A stretch of 64,000 bases of DNA from Apostichopus japonicus (lineage: Eukaryota > Echinodermata > Holothuroidea > Aspidochirotida > Stichopodidae). The position numbers and the translations under genes were made by a program. Under the pieces are notes generated by a model that saw nothing but the letters and a program-made list of their open reading frames with translations, was not told where the DNA came from and searched no databases. Positions 46,011 to 58,703 of this stretch are shown here, in pieces (the first letter of the stretch is position 1; the number at the start of each line of letters is the position of its first letter). The DNA is taken from assembly GCF_037975245.1 (NCBI RefSeq), contig NC_092563.1:25576960-25640959 (forward strand). Direction: 5' to 3'.

Positions 46011-48007
46011 ATATACATCAAATTAAACTACTGTAACTACCTGTAGGTAGTGTTAGACAATATTAATTTCTGACACAGCTTTCAAAAAGAAAACTTGTTA
46101 GAATATTTTCCATATAGAAACAGGGGTGTTCAGTTGATAAGATGGTCAGCAAACTAATTTTTGGTGAAGTGTTCAGGATAGAAAGTCAAAGGTATGAGGA
46201 TAGCAACTTTGTGTGAAGGAACATTACCATAACCGCTTTTTGTTTCAAATGATACAACCATTTCACGTAGTTGCAAATCATGCTACAGTAAGAATCAATG
46301 CACTAGAATTGGTAGAGAGCTATTGAGAGAGAGAGAGACACATGTATTAGAGTCCTGCTGGTTGTTAGCTATTTGGACCAATTCTCATTAAAAAAATATT
46401 TGAGAAATGCATGGGTAGACATCTATAGGCCTAAATTTAATGAAATATCAAGGTGGAAATTAGTCCATGATGCATACTATTTTTCTTACCATATTATATA
46501 CTAAATAGATCTACAGTATACTTTGTCATCATCTGACTGATAAGAATTATGGCTGAAAGGAAAAGTGAAACAATCTTTTCATTTGTCACAGTATCATACA
46601 TCTAAATGAAATAATCAGACATTGATCAAAAGAAAGAATTTGTCTACTGTTAACGATACCATGCTGTCTGTGAGGCATCCCCTTTAGTCACAGTAATAGG
46701 TGGTTTTTAGTGCAGAGTCAAAATACCCTTGTACTCGTATTGCTCATACTATTCTGAAAACTACAGTGTAGGATAGCTAAATCAAAGTGGGCAATGTTGA
46801 GAAGTGTGATAAGGCCTAGTATAAGCCCCCTCTATACAAATGCCATGGACTTGCTTCATGACAGCATAGTGTGTTCAACAGGTTGCAATTTCATTTTGGG
46901 CAGGTCTGTGTAACATTGGTGGAGTAACCAAATTGCATTATGAATATGTACAGTCATGCTAAATTGCCCTTTATGTTGCTGTACAGCTTCCATTGTTGTA
47001 CCAGCAGCAGCATAATGCAATAAAGACACAACTGCACTTTGAACACATTTTGATGATGAAAAAGCTGACATTGCAAATTATGCAAGTAACTGCTTAAAGT
47101 AGCTGGTAGATCATAGGCAATGAAGTTGCTTCCATTCTTAGTAAATTTGACTATACAGAGGAATACTATAGAAAAACTGGATGACTTTGCCATGATATCA
47201 GTTTTGTATGCATTAATTTGCATAACAGCTAAGTACTTTGCAGACATCACATACTGTACTGTTGGCTGATATGATTTGAAAGAAGTCAGAAAGTGGGTTA
47301 TCGATACAAATTAAGACAATGCAAGACACTTTCAATATGAAATTTGAGCTATATGTGTGGAGTCAAGTTTTATTGAATTATTCCAAATTACTTAGTATCC
47401 TAAAGTACCTGTAGTGCTTTTCTGCTAGAGGTTGTTACAGTATGGGTACAAAATCCATTGATTCAGCATCATTACTGGACATTGTTAATGTGCTATCCAG
47501 TTTTCATGTTTGCTAATCCCAATTCTCAATTATAATTTGAATTGTTATTTTGAGTCATGAAATTTCCCATAATTCTTTCCTTTTTTCTTAAAGAGTTTTT
47601 TCTTAAATACATTTAACACAAGTTTAATAACTTGCTGCATTGCCAGATTTAAAGGGTAAAATCTGTCCCTCAGAGGTCCATTGTGAAGGTACATGCATTG
47701 TAATGTATTTTGAAAGGATTGTCCAAATAGGAACTTTATCATGACGCTAGTATTGCACCTTTTTATCTTGCTACAGTACGTAGTTTCCTCAAGTTGGACC
47801 CTTTATAAGTTAACAAGTTTTAGCACAATTTGCATCCGTCTGTATGTGTCACTATGTTTGGAATATTTATTGAGAAATCACTCCGCTAACATAATTCAGT
47901 CACAGATGTCATATTGTATAATTTATGTACATCTCATTAAAGGTCTCAAAATGTATCTTTCCTTCCACTCTTTGTTCTCTAGGTGATTAATCAGCCAATT
48001 GACAATC

Positions 48008-51000
48008 ATGGAGGAAGACGATGTCCATTATTGCATGAAGTGCAAGACAGAGATCCAGGGCCTTGAGCAATACATACAGCATCGTAAAGATGGTTGTCCA
48101 GCCAATGCAAAACCACAAGGTAAATTTAAGTGATGATGTGTTTGATTCATTTTCATTCCTCCTACAAGGTGGCCTAAAGGCTGCAAGACCCCCCATTTTG
48201 TGTATGGCTCATTTTCACTTTGTGAAAAATATATACAGATGAAGCCTCTAATTCATCAACACGGTTGGCATACAGGTCTGTGTGTTTTACGTTGTGCAAG
48301 ATTCCACACATGGTAACATCCTTTCTATATCTTTTATTTCCCTTAACTTAATGTCAATGTCTCTTAGACAGGAAGGTTGCCACATAGTTGATAACTTTGG
48401 CATATCCTACCTCAACGGTGACAAGTATGCATACACAGCTAGCAACATTAGATATATCAATATCTGTTATTACTAACCTAACGTGACTTCAAAATATGTA
48501 CACAGCTAACATCATTAGATATATCTATGTCTGTTATTACGAACCTATTGTGACTGCAAATCCTGTTGATATTAGTACATTGTAGGGCAAAGTGTAAATT
48601 AATTTGAACAAAGTATGAAAACTAGTATACATGCAAAATATGGTAATGATAACATTTATCCGGAAATGAAGAGGTGCAACTCTCAGAAATGTTTGCTGTA
48701 TGGAGAAGGACATCCTGCTTCCTGTTAAGAATCTGTCAAGAATCAAACACTAGGCTGATTTTATGACTTTCATTATAAATTCTTGTTCTTATTGTACATC
48801 TATGACATAATTGAACTAACCGGACTAAAAAATTTGAAAGTTAAATTTTTGTGTGGAATTTTCCATTTCAATGTGGTAGTGTAAATTAATGTGTAACTTC
48901 AAGGAACTTGCTCCAGATACAACAAAAATTAGATCATATAAGTTACAATGAAACTTTGCATCGCTTTGTGGGATACAAAAGTTTCTGTTTTAGTGTGAGC
49001 AGTTCATAGCTAGATCTTATAAAAATACGCAGAATATCGACATGAATATCCTTGTTATATTATTATAGGGGTAATTCCTTTGTATAGGAATATTACATGG
49101 CTTGGTAAATATGATGCATAGTTTTTTCAGCCCAGGGCGAGATGTTTGCCTGAAACTTAGTGAAAGGTTGAATATAGTTGTATATAAAATATATATAATA
49201 TATATAATTCAATTTTAAATTGGAGGTTGAGGCGAGGGGGGTTGGGGGGTTGGACATGATTCTTACAAAACCTTTTTTTTTGCTTCCTTGCTGGAAGCAA
49301 AGGAACCTGTGCCACAGGTGTGTGTGCGTTTGTGACACTTGCTTGGGTCCGTGATAACTCAACAATTGAGTGATGGATATTTGTCATACTTGATGTGTAG
49401 AAGTATTCTTGTGAGTAGGTGTGCCCTATCATTGTTGGCGCAAACCTTATGAATATTAATGAGGTTATGGGGTCAAACATAAAATCTTTACATTGCAATA
49501 ACTCCGTAACCCTAAGTCGGACTGTAGCCAAACTCGGTATACGGTTGGTAGTTAATAGCTGGTACATGTAGGTCGTACAATTTTTGTGACCATCTTGACT
49601 CAAAACAATTTCAGATGCATTTTAGGGTTGGGTGGGCATAGGATCATTCATAAATGACCAAGAAGAAACAATATTTGTATATAATGTGGGAGAAAAGTAG
49701 TACGCATTTTGTCTTTGCTACTGCACAATGAGGTGACCGTGTGTATAGGCCTATGTCTGGGGGTTTTTTGGGGGGGGGGTGTTTTGTTGCATGATTTTGT
49801 TGAATGATGAAAGAGTTGTAACAATCCTGGGCAAATCCTTAAGGTTTTTTTCTGGTTGTCCCTGGGATTACTTGGTCTCCCATTTTGGTTCTCCGAAAAG
49901 CAAATTTGGTTGTCCGAAAAGCAAATTTGGTTGTCCGAAAATGTAGCACAATCATAGGAAAGCAGTAATTTGTACCAAAGAAAGGTAACGCCTGCAGTTC
50001 TCATATTTGGAATGTGGTTTCCCCATTATCGTATTGTGTAGAGGTCAAAGGTCATTTGGGGTCAACAGAGGGTAAGTGAAAATCTTTAAAACGCTGTGTC
50101 TCAAGAACTTGAACATCAAAGGAGCTCATATATGATTGGTAGGATAGCCTCATGTAGTGTAAAGTTTTTACCCAATTTGGTGTACAGTAGATCAGAGTTC
50201 ATTTAAGGTGACCAAGGGGCATCACTTTTAATCCTTGTAAACACAATATTTACCATTAGGAGACTTTCTTGGCTCTCATAGATTGCATGTGGCTCCCCTA
50301 CAATGAGTACAAGAACCTTATTGTTTTTGGTGGCCAAAGGTCATTGGGTTATCAAAGGTCACACTCTGTAAAGCCTTATAAACAAACCTTATAAACATGA
50401 TAATTTAAGTTAAGTACATTTTCCTAGCTCAGTTGTCTAGGATAAATGCTCAGCCTACATTACTCTATGAAGAAATTGTCTAGGATACATGCTCAGTCCC
50501 TCTATTCTTTCTTCAGCAGCTAGCAGCAAAGAGAGCAAATCAGAGGCGGAGTCTGAAGAGATAACCGTGCAGCTACCTGAAGATGACACAGAGGACATTG
50601 CTGCCACAGTACAAGCAGAAGCTTTAGTAGAGGAAGCACCAGCCAATCCACCCAGAGGGGGTAGACCCAGGCGCAAGCAAAGGACACCCAGGGTCCGTGC
50701 AATGTTTGTTGATCCTGATCAGATATCTGAGGATGAGGACGAGGTTCAGTACAAACCTCCTGCGAAGAGAGGCAGACCACGGGGATCAAAGAAGGCGATC
50801 ACTTCATCCCAGTCAAAGATGACAAAGGTTGATAGGAAACCAAGGAAACCACCTGGCAAACAGAGAACATGGACTAACTGTGAAATTTGCAACTTTTCAA
50901 CGTCCACCGTAAACAGACAAAAAGCCCATGAAAAGACCCCTATGCACGAGGAAAACGTTGCACGAGAGGAAGGCATCGAGCGGCAGTTCAGATGCCACAT

Positions 51001-52951
51001 CTGTGAAGAGACTTTCTGCCTGGACCGGGCATTACGTTCACATAGCAGAGTCCATTCCTCTAAAGCTGTCTGTCAACAGTGTGGGATGTCGTTCCCTACA
51101 AAGGTTTCACTTCGTAAACATCTGGAAGATAGTGGACATTCCACCAAATACTCCTGTAACATCTGTAGCAAGGAGTTCCCTATCGAGGCACACTTGAAAG
51201 TTCACATGACGGTACACATGGAGGAGAAACCCTACACTTGCAATGAGTGCGACTTCAAGACCAAGCGTAGAGCCGATCTGAACATTCACATGAAGAGGCA
51301 CTTGGGCATCAAGCCCTTCAAGTGTACCCTCTGCACCTTCAAGAGTGTGAAAAGATCGGTACTGACGCGCCACATGGAGACCCACAAGGACCGTCCCAGG
51401 GACCTCATTTGTGAGCTGTGTGGTGCTGCCTATTGCTCCAAGATGGTCCTCCAGCATCACATCTTCACCCAGCACCAGAATGGTAGACGGTACAAATGTG
51501 ACTTTGAGGGATGTACATACATCTTCTGTTACAAATCAGAACTGGTGGCACACACCCGGTCCCACACCAAAGAAAAGCCATACCTGTGTTCAGTCTGTGG
51601 GTATGAAGGTTCCAATACCTATGCTCTCACCAAGCACATGAGGATTCATACTAAGGAAAAGCCCTTTGTGTGTCCATTTCCAAGCTGCAAGTATGCCAGT
51701 CGTTTCTCTGCGCATCTGGTCAGGCACAAACGCTTGCACACCGGCGAGAAACCCTACAAGTGTCCTTTTTGCAATTATCGTTGTAACGCCCAAGAGAACC
51801 TGAGAAAGCATGTGAGAAACACTAAGAAACATGCTGGAAAGAACATGTACATGTGTAAAGACTGTGAGTTTACCACCAACAGCTACAAAGACCTTGTTCA
51901 CCACACCAGACTGAAGCATGGTAACGAATACATCAAACTTCAGGATGTGTCTAGAGTTTGTGGTATATTCCAGCCTGGAGCAATGAGCAACACTGCACCT
52001 CAGAATATCGTGGAACAGGCCTTTGCCGAGAGCTTGGTTGGTACCGACGGTATGCAGGAAGATGGTAATGACGTGGCCAAGGTCGTCCCTAACCAGAAGA
52101 GTAAAGGACAGGACCAAGAGACTCAGGAGGAGGCAGAGCTTGTGATTGATCAGACCGGTCTCATCCATCAGGCGATCACTCAAGCTACAAGCAACATTGC
52201 AGGAACCTCAGATGGGAGGAACGGAGAACAGCAGCACTTTCAGCTTCAGGCCACTCCACAAGGGAATGGAGATTATCTGGTCATCGGTCCTGTCTACAAT
52301 GGAGCACAAGGCCAGACTCAGGAGGTGGAACCACAACAGTTGGAAATAGCCTCAAGCGGAGCAGCGACTGCGAGCCAAAGTTTTGCCGAAGCGATGAGAT
52401 GTCTGGCTCAAGGTCCCGACGAGAGGTCCCACCAAGTGAGCTTTGTGGTCACAAATATCGTCCACAAGGATGGTGGATTGCCCAGTCAAGGGACCCCTGC
52501 ACAACCTCCCCAGGAAGTAGCCATCCACACCGTCCCCCAGGCAAATGGTTCCGCTCAGTACTCCTACTACAGTAATGGAGCTCCTGTAACAGGTCAACCA
52601 AGGCCAGAGGGAGAGGTGGTTGCTACCCCAGTGCAGATAGTGGCAGCTACTTCAGTAGCTACTACACAGCAAGGATATGTCCCAGTGGGTCGTGATGACC
52701 CAGTGGAAATCAGGACCATCCCCATGGCGACAGCCTACCAGACAGTCGCGGCCGATTCTCTGCCTTCGACGTCTCGTCAAGTTCAAGTAGCCACCGGAAG
52801 TGGAGAAGGAGGCCACCTACCATTTTCACAGAGTCTAGTGCAAGCCGTTCAGCGTGTTAGAGAGACAACAGATGAAGTCACAGCTGTCACAATCTTGCAA
52901 GAAATGGATGCCAATGCAGACAGAATTCTCCAACAAAAAGACAATAATTGA
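48008..52951 (+). CDS. Polydactyl C2H2 zinc-finger protein with AT-hooks (ZFP64-like?)
   Basis: Predicted nuclear DNA-binding protein of about 848 aa. Exon 1 coding part is 48008-48119 (37 codons plus one base), within an exon that starts after CTCTAG at 47982; exon 2 is 50517-52951. The phase-1 junction (G|CA, Ala) keeps the frame. Exon 1 encodes a C2HC finger, C-x2-C-x12-H-x4-C, with the same spacing as the first finger of ZFP64. Two AT-hooks follow (GRPRRK about 86-91; KRGRPRG about 121-127), then about a dozen C2H2 fingers at 159-500 with TGEKPYKC-type linkers. Residues after 500 are a Gln/Gly/Thr-rich, probably disordered activation-type tail without fingers. Orthology to ZFP64 is tentative; E4F1-type proteins share the N-terminal finger style. 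Confidence 0.85.
48428..48560. repeat. Tandem duplication, about 65 bp
   Basis: TACACAGCTAGCAACATTAG and TACACAGCTAACATCATTAG each start a copy containing ATATATC and TCTGTTATTAC, about 67 bp apart. Confidence 0.85.
49282..49640 (+). repeat. Hairpin-capped dispersed repeat, second copy
   Basis: Opens with GCTTCCTTGCTGGAAGCAAA then GGAACC, a hairpin like that at 40758, followed by a GT-rich run, GTGATAACTCAACAA and ATTAATGAGGTTATGGGGTC, all with counterparts in the 40758-43220 cluster in the same order. Confidence 0.7.
49884..49943. repeat. Short tandem repeat, 22-bp unit
   Basis: Three copies of TTGGTTGTCCGAAAAGCAAA or a close variant in a row. Confidence 0.9.
50040..50400 (+). repeat. AGGTCA-rich repeat segment
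   Basis: Contains an exact AGGTCAAAGGTCA (50042-50054) plus further GGTCA-type motifs (near 50337-50362) and phrases such as CTCATGTAG and CCTTATTGTTTTTGGTGGCC that resemble the 40.8-43.2 kb cluster. Confidence 0.5.
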
Positions 52952-53414
52952 ATCGCCTATTTCGCTAATTCAATACATATTCCACACCAAATAGCTGTAC
53001 ATAAAATGGATTTGTACCTCTGTGCGATTTAACACATACACTAGAGTGTACTGTTTCAACATCTGGTAGGTGATTTATATTCTTTAATTGTACCATACAT
53101 TGTAGGCTGATTCTCATGTTACTGTTTACCATTTTTAACCAATGTTGCAACACAGAAGTAATGAATTGTTATAGTTTTTATTTGTAATTTCCTTACATTT
53201 GCCTTTACAAAGCTAATTTCTCTTGAAATCATTTCCCAGCTTTTTATTAGGGTTGGTTGACTGCAGTTGGTTGTGATTCCCCAATATGCAGTAAATAAAA
53301 TATTGTGTCATCTTACAACAGTACAACAGTATGCAAATTTATTACGTGATAAGCCTAGTTTGGGGTGAATAAATACTGTACATCTTTATGTACAACAAAG
53401 GACTAAAATAGTTT
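52952..53414 (+). terminator. 3' UTR with poly(A) signal of the AT-hook zinc-finger gene
   Basis: A canonical AATAAA lies at 53294-53299, about 340 bases past the stop, followed by a T/G-rich TATTGTGTCATC stretch suitable as a downstream element. Cleavage would fall near 53310-53330. Confidence 0.55.
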
Positions 53415-53495
53415 GAGTGTGATAAGTACTCAGTTGGGAGAGCGTGCTATTCCTGAAGTAACTGGTTGTGCTATCAATCCTGGCATCGTGTATTT
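53415..53495 (+). mobile_element. tRNA-derived relic (decayed tRNA or SINE head)
   Basis: TACTCAGTTGGGAGAGCG resembles a tRNA D-arm/box A, and about 35 bases later GTGCTATCAATCCTGG sits where box B (GGTTCGAATCC) would be. Spacing fits a tRNA but box B is degenerate and the acceptor ends do not pair, so it is a relic. Confidence 0.45.
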
Positions 53496-56400
53496 TCTGA
53501 ATAATATGTAGCCATGAAATGCAAAGTTTTCATAAAAAGATAGTTGATTGTAAATATAAGGAAAAGATATTGCACATACTGTCAATTATAGTACAAGGGT
53601 GTTTTCATCTTTGTGTTATCTTTCAAGACTATAAAAGCAATTTCAAATGATGCTTCCTTGAAATGAGATAAACATTGTTCAGCAATAAACATCAGAGTAG
53701 ATCATGTTAACAGAGGAAGCAATCAAGGATATAAACACATACCATTGTTCAGAGAACAATTGTTCAGAAGAGGATGTTGTCTCCATGCCTTCAGTACATT
53801 AGTAATAATATATCTTTAACACTGTAAGTAAACTTTGTGATATGGAGAATATTAGTGGGGATAGGATGTATAGTTTCAGACATATAATTATTCAGGCACA
53901 GAATCTGGCATAATAAAGTAAACCAGTGATAGAATTAAAGTTATCAAAACAAGTTATGTATTGTGACTGCAGATAGTTGAGACTTGGTAACTTGAAAAAT
54001 ACAAGTAGGTTGGTCTACGTGGTCAGTTCAAGCTAGACTTACAATTAAGTTGAAGACAATATTATTTAGCAATTTAGCTTATTTATTGGACAGCCATTGA
54101 TCTCATTTATTTATCCCACAAAGCATAAATGAAAATCAAGAATAATTGAAATATTGAACTTATCAGGTTTAGCTCAAAGATAATATCTCACGCACATTAC
54201 AACTGCTAAAGTGCACCACCGTTATGCAAGAATAGCTGCAAAGAGACTATTAACCAAGAACTTGTCAGTTGATATCTAGTGTGTAAAGAAATGTATTAAC
54301 TTGTGTTGAGCTGTAATGTTGTAATTAATAGTTCCATTGTTTCTACATTGTCTTCTTCTTACTTGAATATTATTAACAATACAGTCTTCATGTATTTTAT
54401 ACCAAATCAATTAATACATTTATTAATTAAAAAATTGTTTGTCAAATAGGGTTGGTTACTCCATACCATAGTGGGTTCTTTATGTAAAACATAATTATGA
54501 ACAAAATAAATGTGGATGATAAATATGTTTTCTTAATTGCCGGGGGGGGGGGGTTGGTAGGGGGGGTTGGCAGGTTATAAAGATGTGTGTATCAGCATAA
54601 TTGCACAGTTGGATATGAAACCCATCTTAGCAGTACAATTCTTGAACTTTGGTTTCAAGGGGAATCTAGCAAAGATTTCATACCCGGATATTCTTCAGTA
54701 TATGAATGTTTACTCAGGAAGTTTAAGTTATTACTAATAACACATCTGGAGATGTTTGCAAGGTGATTCTCAAGATAAGTGTAAGTCTTGTATTATGTCC
54801 CATAAAAGTAGTTTGAGCAAAGCACTATCATTACAAGCTACATTTGTTGTACTGTGTTCTCAATTGATGGCAGGGATCCGAGTTGTACAACCCGCTAATG
54901 CATGTTTAGTTACAGGGCGTGTTTTGTTTGTATTGGGAACTTGTTGCCAAACTGCATCATTCTACATAGTGAATGAATTCAATGAATGTTGCTACCAAGT
55001 ATGATAGTAATTAAAGAGAATCAAGCTAAAATACCTTTTAAGAGATAATTATTTTTTCTTTCACTGAGATATTCAAATAAAAGCCAGTGTGTTTAAATCA
55101 TCTGAAGCGGTGGAAGAGCTGAATGCTGCATGTGTACCCAGTGTGTAGTGTAGTTCAGCTACTTGCTGAAATTTATAATTTGGTGATCAGAGGAGTACAG
55201 CATGGATGAATCATGCATGAATTATACTGTGGGTAGAATCTTGGTGTGTGTGTGTAGCTATTTTGATACTGCACAAATCAAAGAACTTACCTGGTGTAGG
55301 ATCCCCTTGCCAGTTAAATTGTATTTTATGATTGAGGAGTTCAAACAATTTTATGTAACATTTTGATCTTTGTATATTTAGATAAGCCCATATTATTGTT
55401 GATATTGAGGCACCTTCATTATGTTCATCAATGTTTCTGTTGGGATTCAAGGAATGGAGTGAGTTGGTTGGTGGAAATTGAAATTTTATGAAACAGAATG
55501 GTTGCAGGAATACACACAGCTGTTGGTGGTATTAATGGTGTATTACATCCCTCCATGAATATTGCTTACACAGTTGTGTTAAAGAGGATTGAAATTTGCT
55601 AGCCTGTTACTTGTCGAAACACAGCTTACACACTAAGCCTAGTCTAGCCGACTTTGTGCAGGAGTTGGGCAGAAATTGTTGGGATCTCTGGCCACTAGCA
55701 AGGTCAAGTTTTGACTCACTTATTCACCTTCATAAGACATGCTTCATAGAGTTATGAAGTTGCACCCATGATTGGTTTTGCTAGTTGTTTAAAACACATA
55801 CCTGTGTATCTACCTGGCGCATGGTGTGATTGTAAGTAAGCCACACATTGCATTATAGAATATACTGTATGACGTATGTGAATGCGTTGTGGAGGTATTT
55901 ATGTTTAAATAATCACTCATATTACAGAAATCATGAGTGATGTATTTACTCATGTCATCTCTATATATTTAACACAGTCCTTGTTAGGATCTAGCTAAGT
56001 CATGATCAAATATGTTTGAATCTTTTAGCTACATGCTCAAGGTAAATGTTTAGATTTGTATTTCTGTATTGAAGTATGCCAACTGAAGCAAGGTTTTAAT
56101 CAAACATCTTGGTTACAACAGTCCAGTGGCCTGTGTTACATCACACTATTTCCCTGTATGTCTAACAACAGCTCTTTCTGAGTAAACTGCCTAGCACCAT
56201 CTTAATTGATTACAGCACTTCTATTTTATCAGGACCCTCTCTCTCTCTCTGTAAAAAAAAACTGAGAAAAGAATCTTTGCAATCGCGCAATTGAATTCCA
56301 GGATTTGATAAAATGAAAGTAATAGAGCCGTTTAAATCTTATTTTGTGATTATCTATCCAACAGCTTATGGTAAAAGCCTATGGGATTAATTTCAGCATG

Positions 56401-56778
56401 AAGTCATTGTAATACTCACATTGTAGTAATAATTATCTAAGATTAATTTGAGATATGAAGGTCATCACAGAACCAAGTGTTATCAATTGTAACGATGGAA
56501 TGTGATCAAAATACAGCAGCCTGAAGGCAAAGTTGTGTACACTCTCTCTTTTTATGATGAAAACTTGTGAACATTTTTGGGAGAAAGCATTTCAGTGGAA
56601 ACTTCCCATTGGTAGAGATAGAATAGAGTACATTGTTGTACACAGTGATATTCTAATTAACTTTCTTGGTCATTTCTTTCCCCTTTAACATTGTTATTTG
56701 CTCTTTTCATTATTGTGTGGCCATCAAAGGTAATATTTTCTTGGGGGAGGGGACATCCTGATGTCAACATATTGGAAA
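53496..56778. other. Intergenic, nothing recognised
   Basis: AT-rich sequence with a G-run at 54541-54551 and a CT run near 56238. Short ORFs (54756-55004, 55211-55450) have no support. Confidence 0.35.
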
Positions 56779-57320
56779 CAGTGGTGTGTTCTGGGGGCAG
56801 GTGCCCTCCCCCAAAAAATATCGTGCCCCCCCCCAGGTGGGTGCTATTTGTAGTGTTACAAAGAAATACTCAAACAAAAACTTTTTTTACAAAGGAGGAA
56901 ACGTATTATGTTCATCAGTAAAACTTCTTTCCAACGACTATCACAATAACCACTTGTTTTCTCACTAAAAAGGTCATAGAGCCCCCGCCTGAATTGCTAC
57001 TGCTTAAACTTCACTACTACCCGGCATGAATTTCAATTTTCAACACTCGAATAAACATCAAAGCAAAAGGGTTAATTTCCATTTTGTGTATAACCTTTTA
57101 GTCTGTCCAATTAAAAACAAATATCGGACAGACTATCCCGAAAATTCTTGAACATAAAGTTACTTCATGTTGCAAAATATAGCACCAGATTGCATCTAAG
57201 GACCCTTCATTAATCAAAAATTTCTCAGGGATACCCCCTCCCTTCGACCCCTCCCCCAGGATGGCATTCACAAATAAACATTCTGTCCCCCTAAGATTGA
57301 AATGTTTGCCGACACCACTG
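56779..57320. mobile_element. Non-autonomous hAT-type transposon with 8-bp TSD
   Basis: A 542-bp element starting CAGTGGTGT and ending ACACCACTG, flanked on both sides by the identical 8-mer ATTGGAAA (56771-56778 and 57321-57328). The 8-bp duplication and CA...TG ends fit the hAT superfamily. The minus strand carries the GGGGGAGGGGTC and GATGCAATCTGGTGCTA block seen in the copy at 40468. No transposase is encoded. Confidence 0.88.
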
Positions 57321-57429
57321 ATTGGAAAGTCCATGAATTCAACAGGACAGGTGGGTACCTGCTTATTTATTTAGGTAAATGATCACAGAAAATATTTTTG
57401 TCCAATTTAACCCAATGTTCCAATAACAG

Positions 57430-57800
57430 CATATGTGGGGAGGGGCTTCAGCCCCCCCCCCTCCCAACCAAAATTTTTGTGTGAAAATTCGGGCAATATG
57501 CTGACAACTTTTCAGGCACCTACTGAAAGAAAAATAATTTGCAATGTGTTTTTCAATGGCTAAACTGGTATTTTTATGATCATTATAATTGTAACGACTT
57601 CCCCAATAATTATAACCAATATGGAAGAGTAATAACACGGAAAATGATTGTATGTTATTGGCATGTGATGTAATAACCGATGAATGCCTATATGATATGC
57701 ACATTTACATGTTGAAAATTTTGGTTACATTTTCGGGCAAGTCGTTACAGCCCACCCCCCCCCCCTTCAAATCAAATTAGGCTCCTACGCCGAAGAATAA
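57430..57800. mobile_element. C-rich repeat fragments of the same style
   Basis: Two C-homopolymer stretches (57452-57463, 57753-57765), the phrases ATTCGGGCAA and TTTCGGGCAAG, and GGCTCCTACGCC near 57781 look like pieces of CAGYGGCGTAGGAGCC-type elements. Boundaries and target duplications are not resolved. Confidence 0.35.
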
Positions 57801-58169
57801 TGGCATGGTAGCGCTAATCTTTCAATAGCACAGTTATGAGGTCCAGTTAGAATTCCCCATGATGTCTACCTTTGTGATCTTTGGGTTGTTATATCTCAGC
57901 AGTATGGATAAATAAGCAGATGTGTGTCATTGTGCAGTTGCTACAAAAGTTATACGCTTTAACCCAGCTAGTTGAAGGGGAGATTTATCATGTGGACAAT
58001 TTCTTTAGAATCCTGTCATTTGTCTTGTAAACTGACTAAGTATGCAGCTGTAACAATAGCCAGTCATAACCACTGATCTGTACACTAACTCAGTGGTCAT
58101 AACTTACTGTGCGTGAATAGCGCCACACTTTATGGACTTAAGCATGTTGCTTAAAACATGCCAGTAAAC

Positions 58170-58602
58170 TAAGGTGAGCAGACGTCCCCGATTTTCGGGG
58201 ACAGTCCCCGATTACAGTGTGCTGTCCCCGATGAACAAGTGTCCCCGAAAATGTCCCCGATTCGTCAAAATGTTCAGGAATTTCGAAAATATCCCACATT
58301 ACTAGTAAAATAATTGTAAAAAAAAAATTAGTCAAGTGTGCAGTCGCAGAACGGAGCTAGCCAATAGTTCAGATGGGCCAGTGTAAAGTGGAATATGCAG
58401 ATCGATCTAGCCTAGCACTCTTACGTAAAGTAATTAAAATTAATCTAAAAAAAAGCTACATTTTTGAAAATAAAATTGATATAAAACGTGCTTCTAAGTA
58501 TCACCATTTTACATCTAGGCACTTAGGCACCTTAAACCCCTCCCCCATATCTGTCACGCAATAAATTTCCCTGATTCCAGTCAGGCAAATATGGTCACCT
58601 TA
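58170..58602. mobile_element. Non-autonomous DNA transposon with 8-bp TSD and GTCCCCGA repeats
   Basis: A 433-bp element with short inverted ends (TAAGGTGAGCA left; ...GGTCACCTTA right) flanked by the identical 8-mer CAGTAAAC at 58162-58169 and 58603-58610. The left 90 bases hold about seven GTCCCCGA/TCGGGGAC motifs in both orientations. An 8-bp duplication again suggests hAT. No transposase remains. Confidence 0.85.
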
Positions 58603-58703
58603 CAGTAAACTATTATTTTAAGTTACTTACCACTCTATCCCAATGTCAGCATTGGTGGTATAGACAGAAAGGAAAAGAGTGATGTCATTAATACTTTTTA
58701 TTT

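Larger units (their letters stand above)
36819..47982 (+). other. Presumed long 5' intron of the + strand zinc-finger gene
   Basis: No supported coding exon. It contains a LINE fossil (37526-37720), hAT-like elements (40468, 43455, 44535), a hairpin-capped repeat cluster (40758-43220), a palindromic MITE (44033-44266), a 270-bp duplication (45478-46010), a (GT)n run (40799-40827) and a poly-A run (44814-44837). If the promoter call at 36.6 kb is wrong, this is intergenic. Confidence 0.3.
48120..50516 (+). other. Intron of the AT-hook zinc-finger gene
   Basis: Donor GTAAAT at 48120 and acceptor TTCTTTCTTCAG ending at 50516. It contains a 65-bp tandem duplication (48428-48560), a hairpin-capped repeat (49282-49640), a 22-bp triplicate (49884-49943) and an AGGTCA-rich segment (50040-50400). 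Confidence 0.8.

Noticed and set aside
51107-52183. Antisense ORFs (122 and 197 codons) across the AT-hook zinc-finger exon
   Set aside because: Shadows of the real zinc-finger frame; no features of their own.
54756-55004. 82-codon + strand ORF
   Set aside because: Starts at a non-ATG codon and has no recognisable domain or splice signals.
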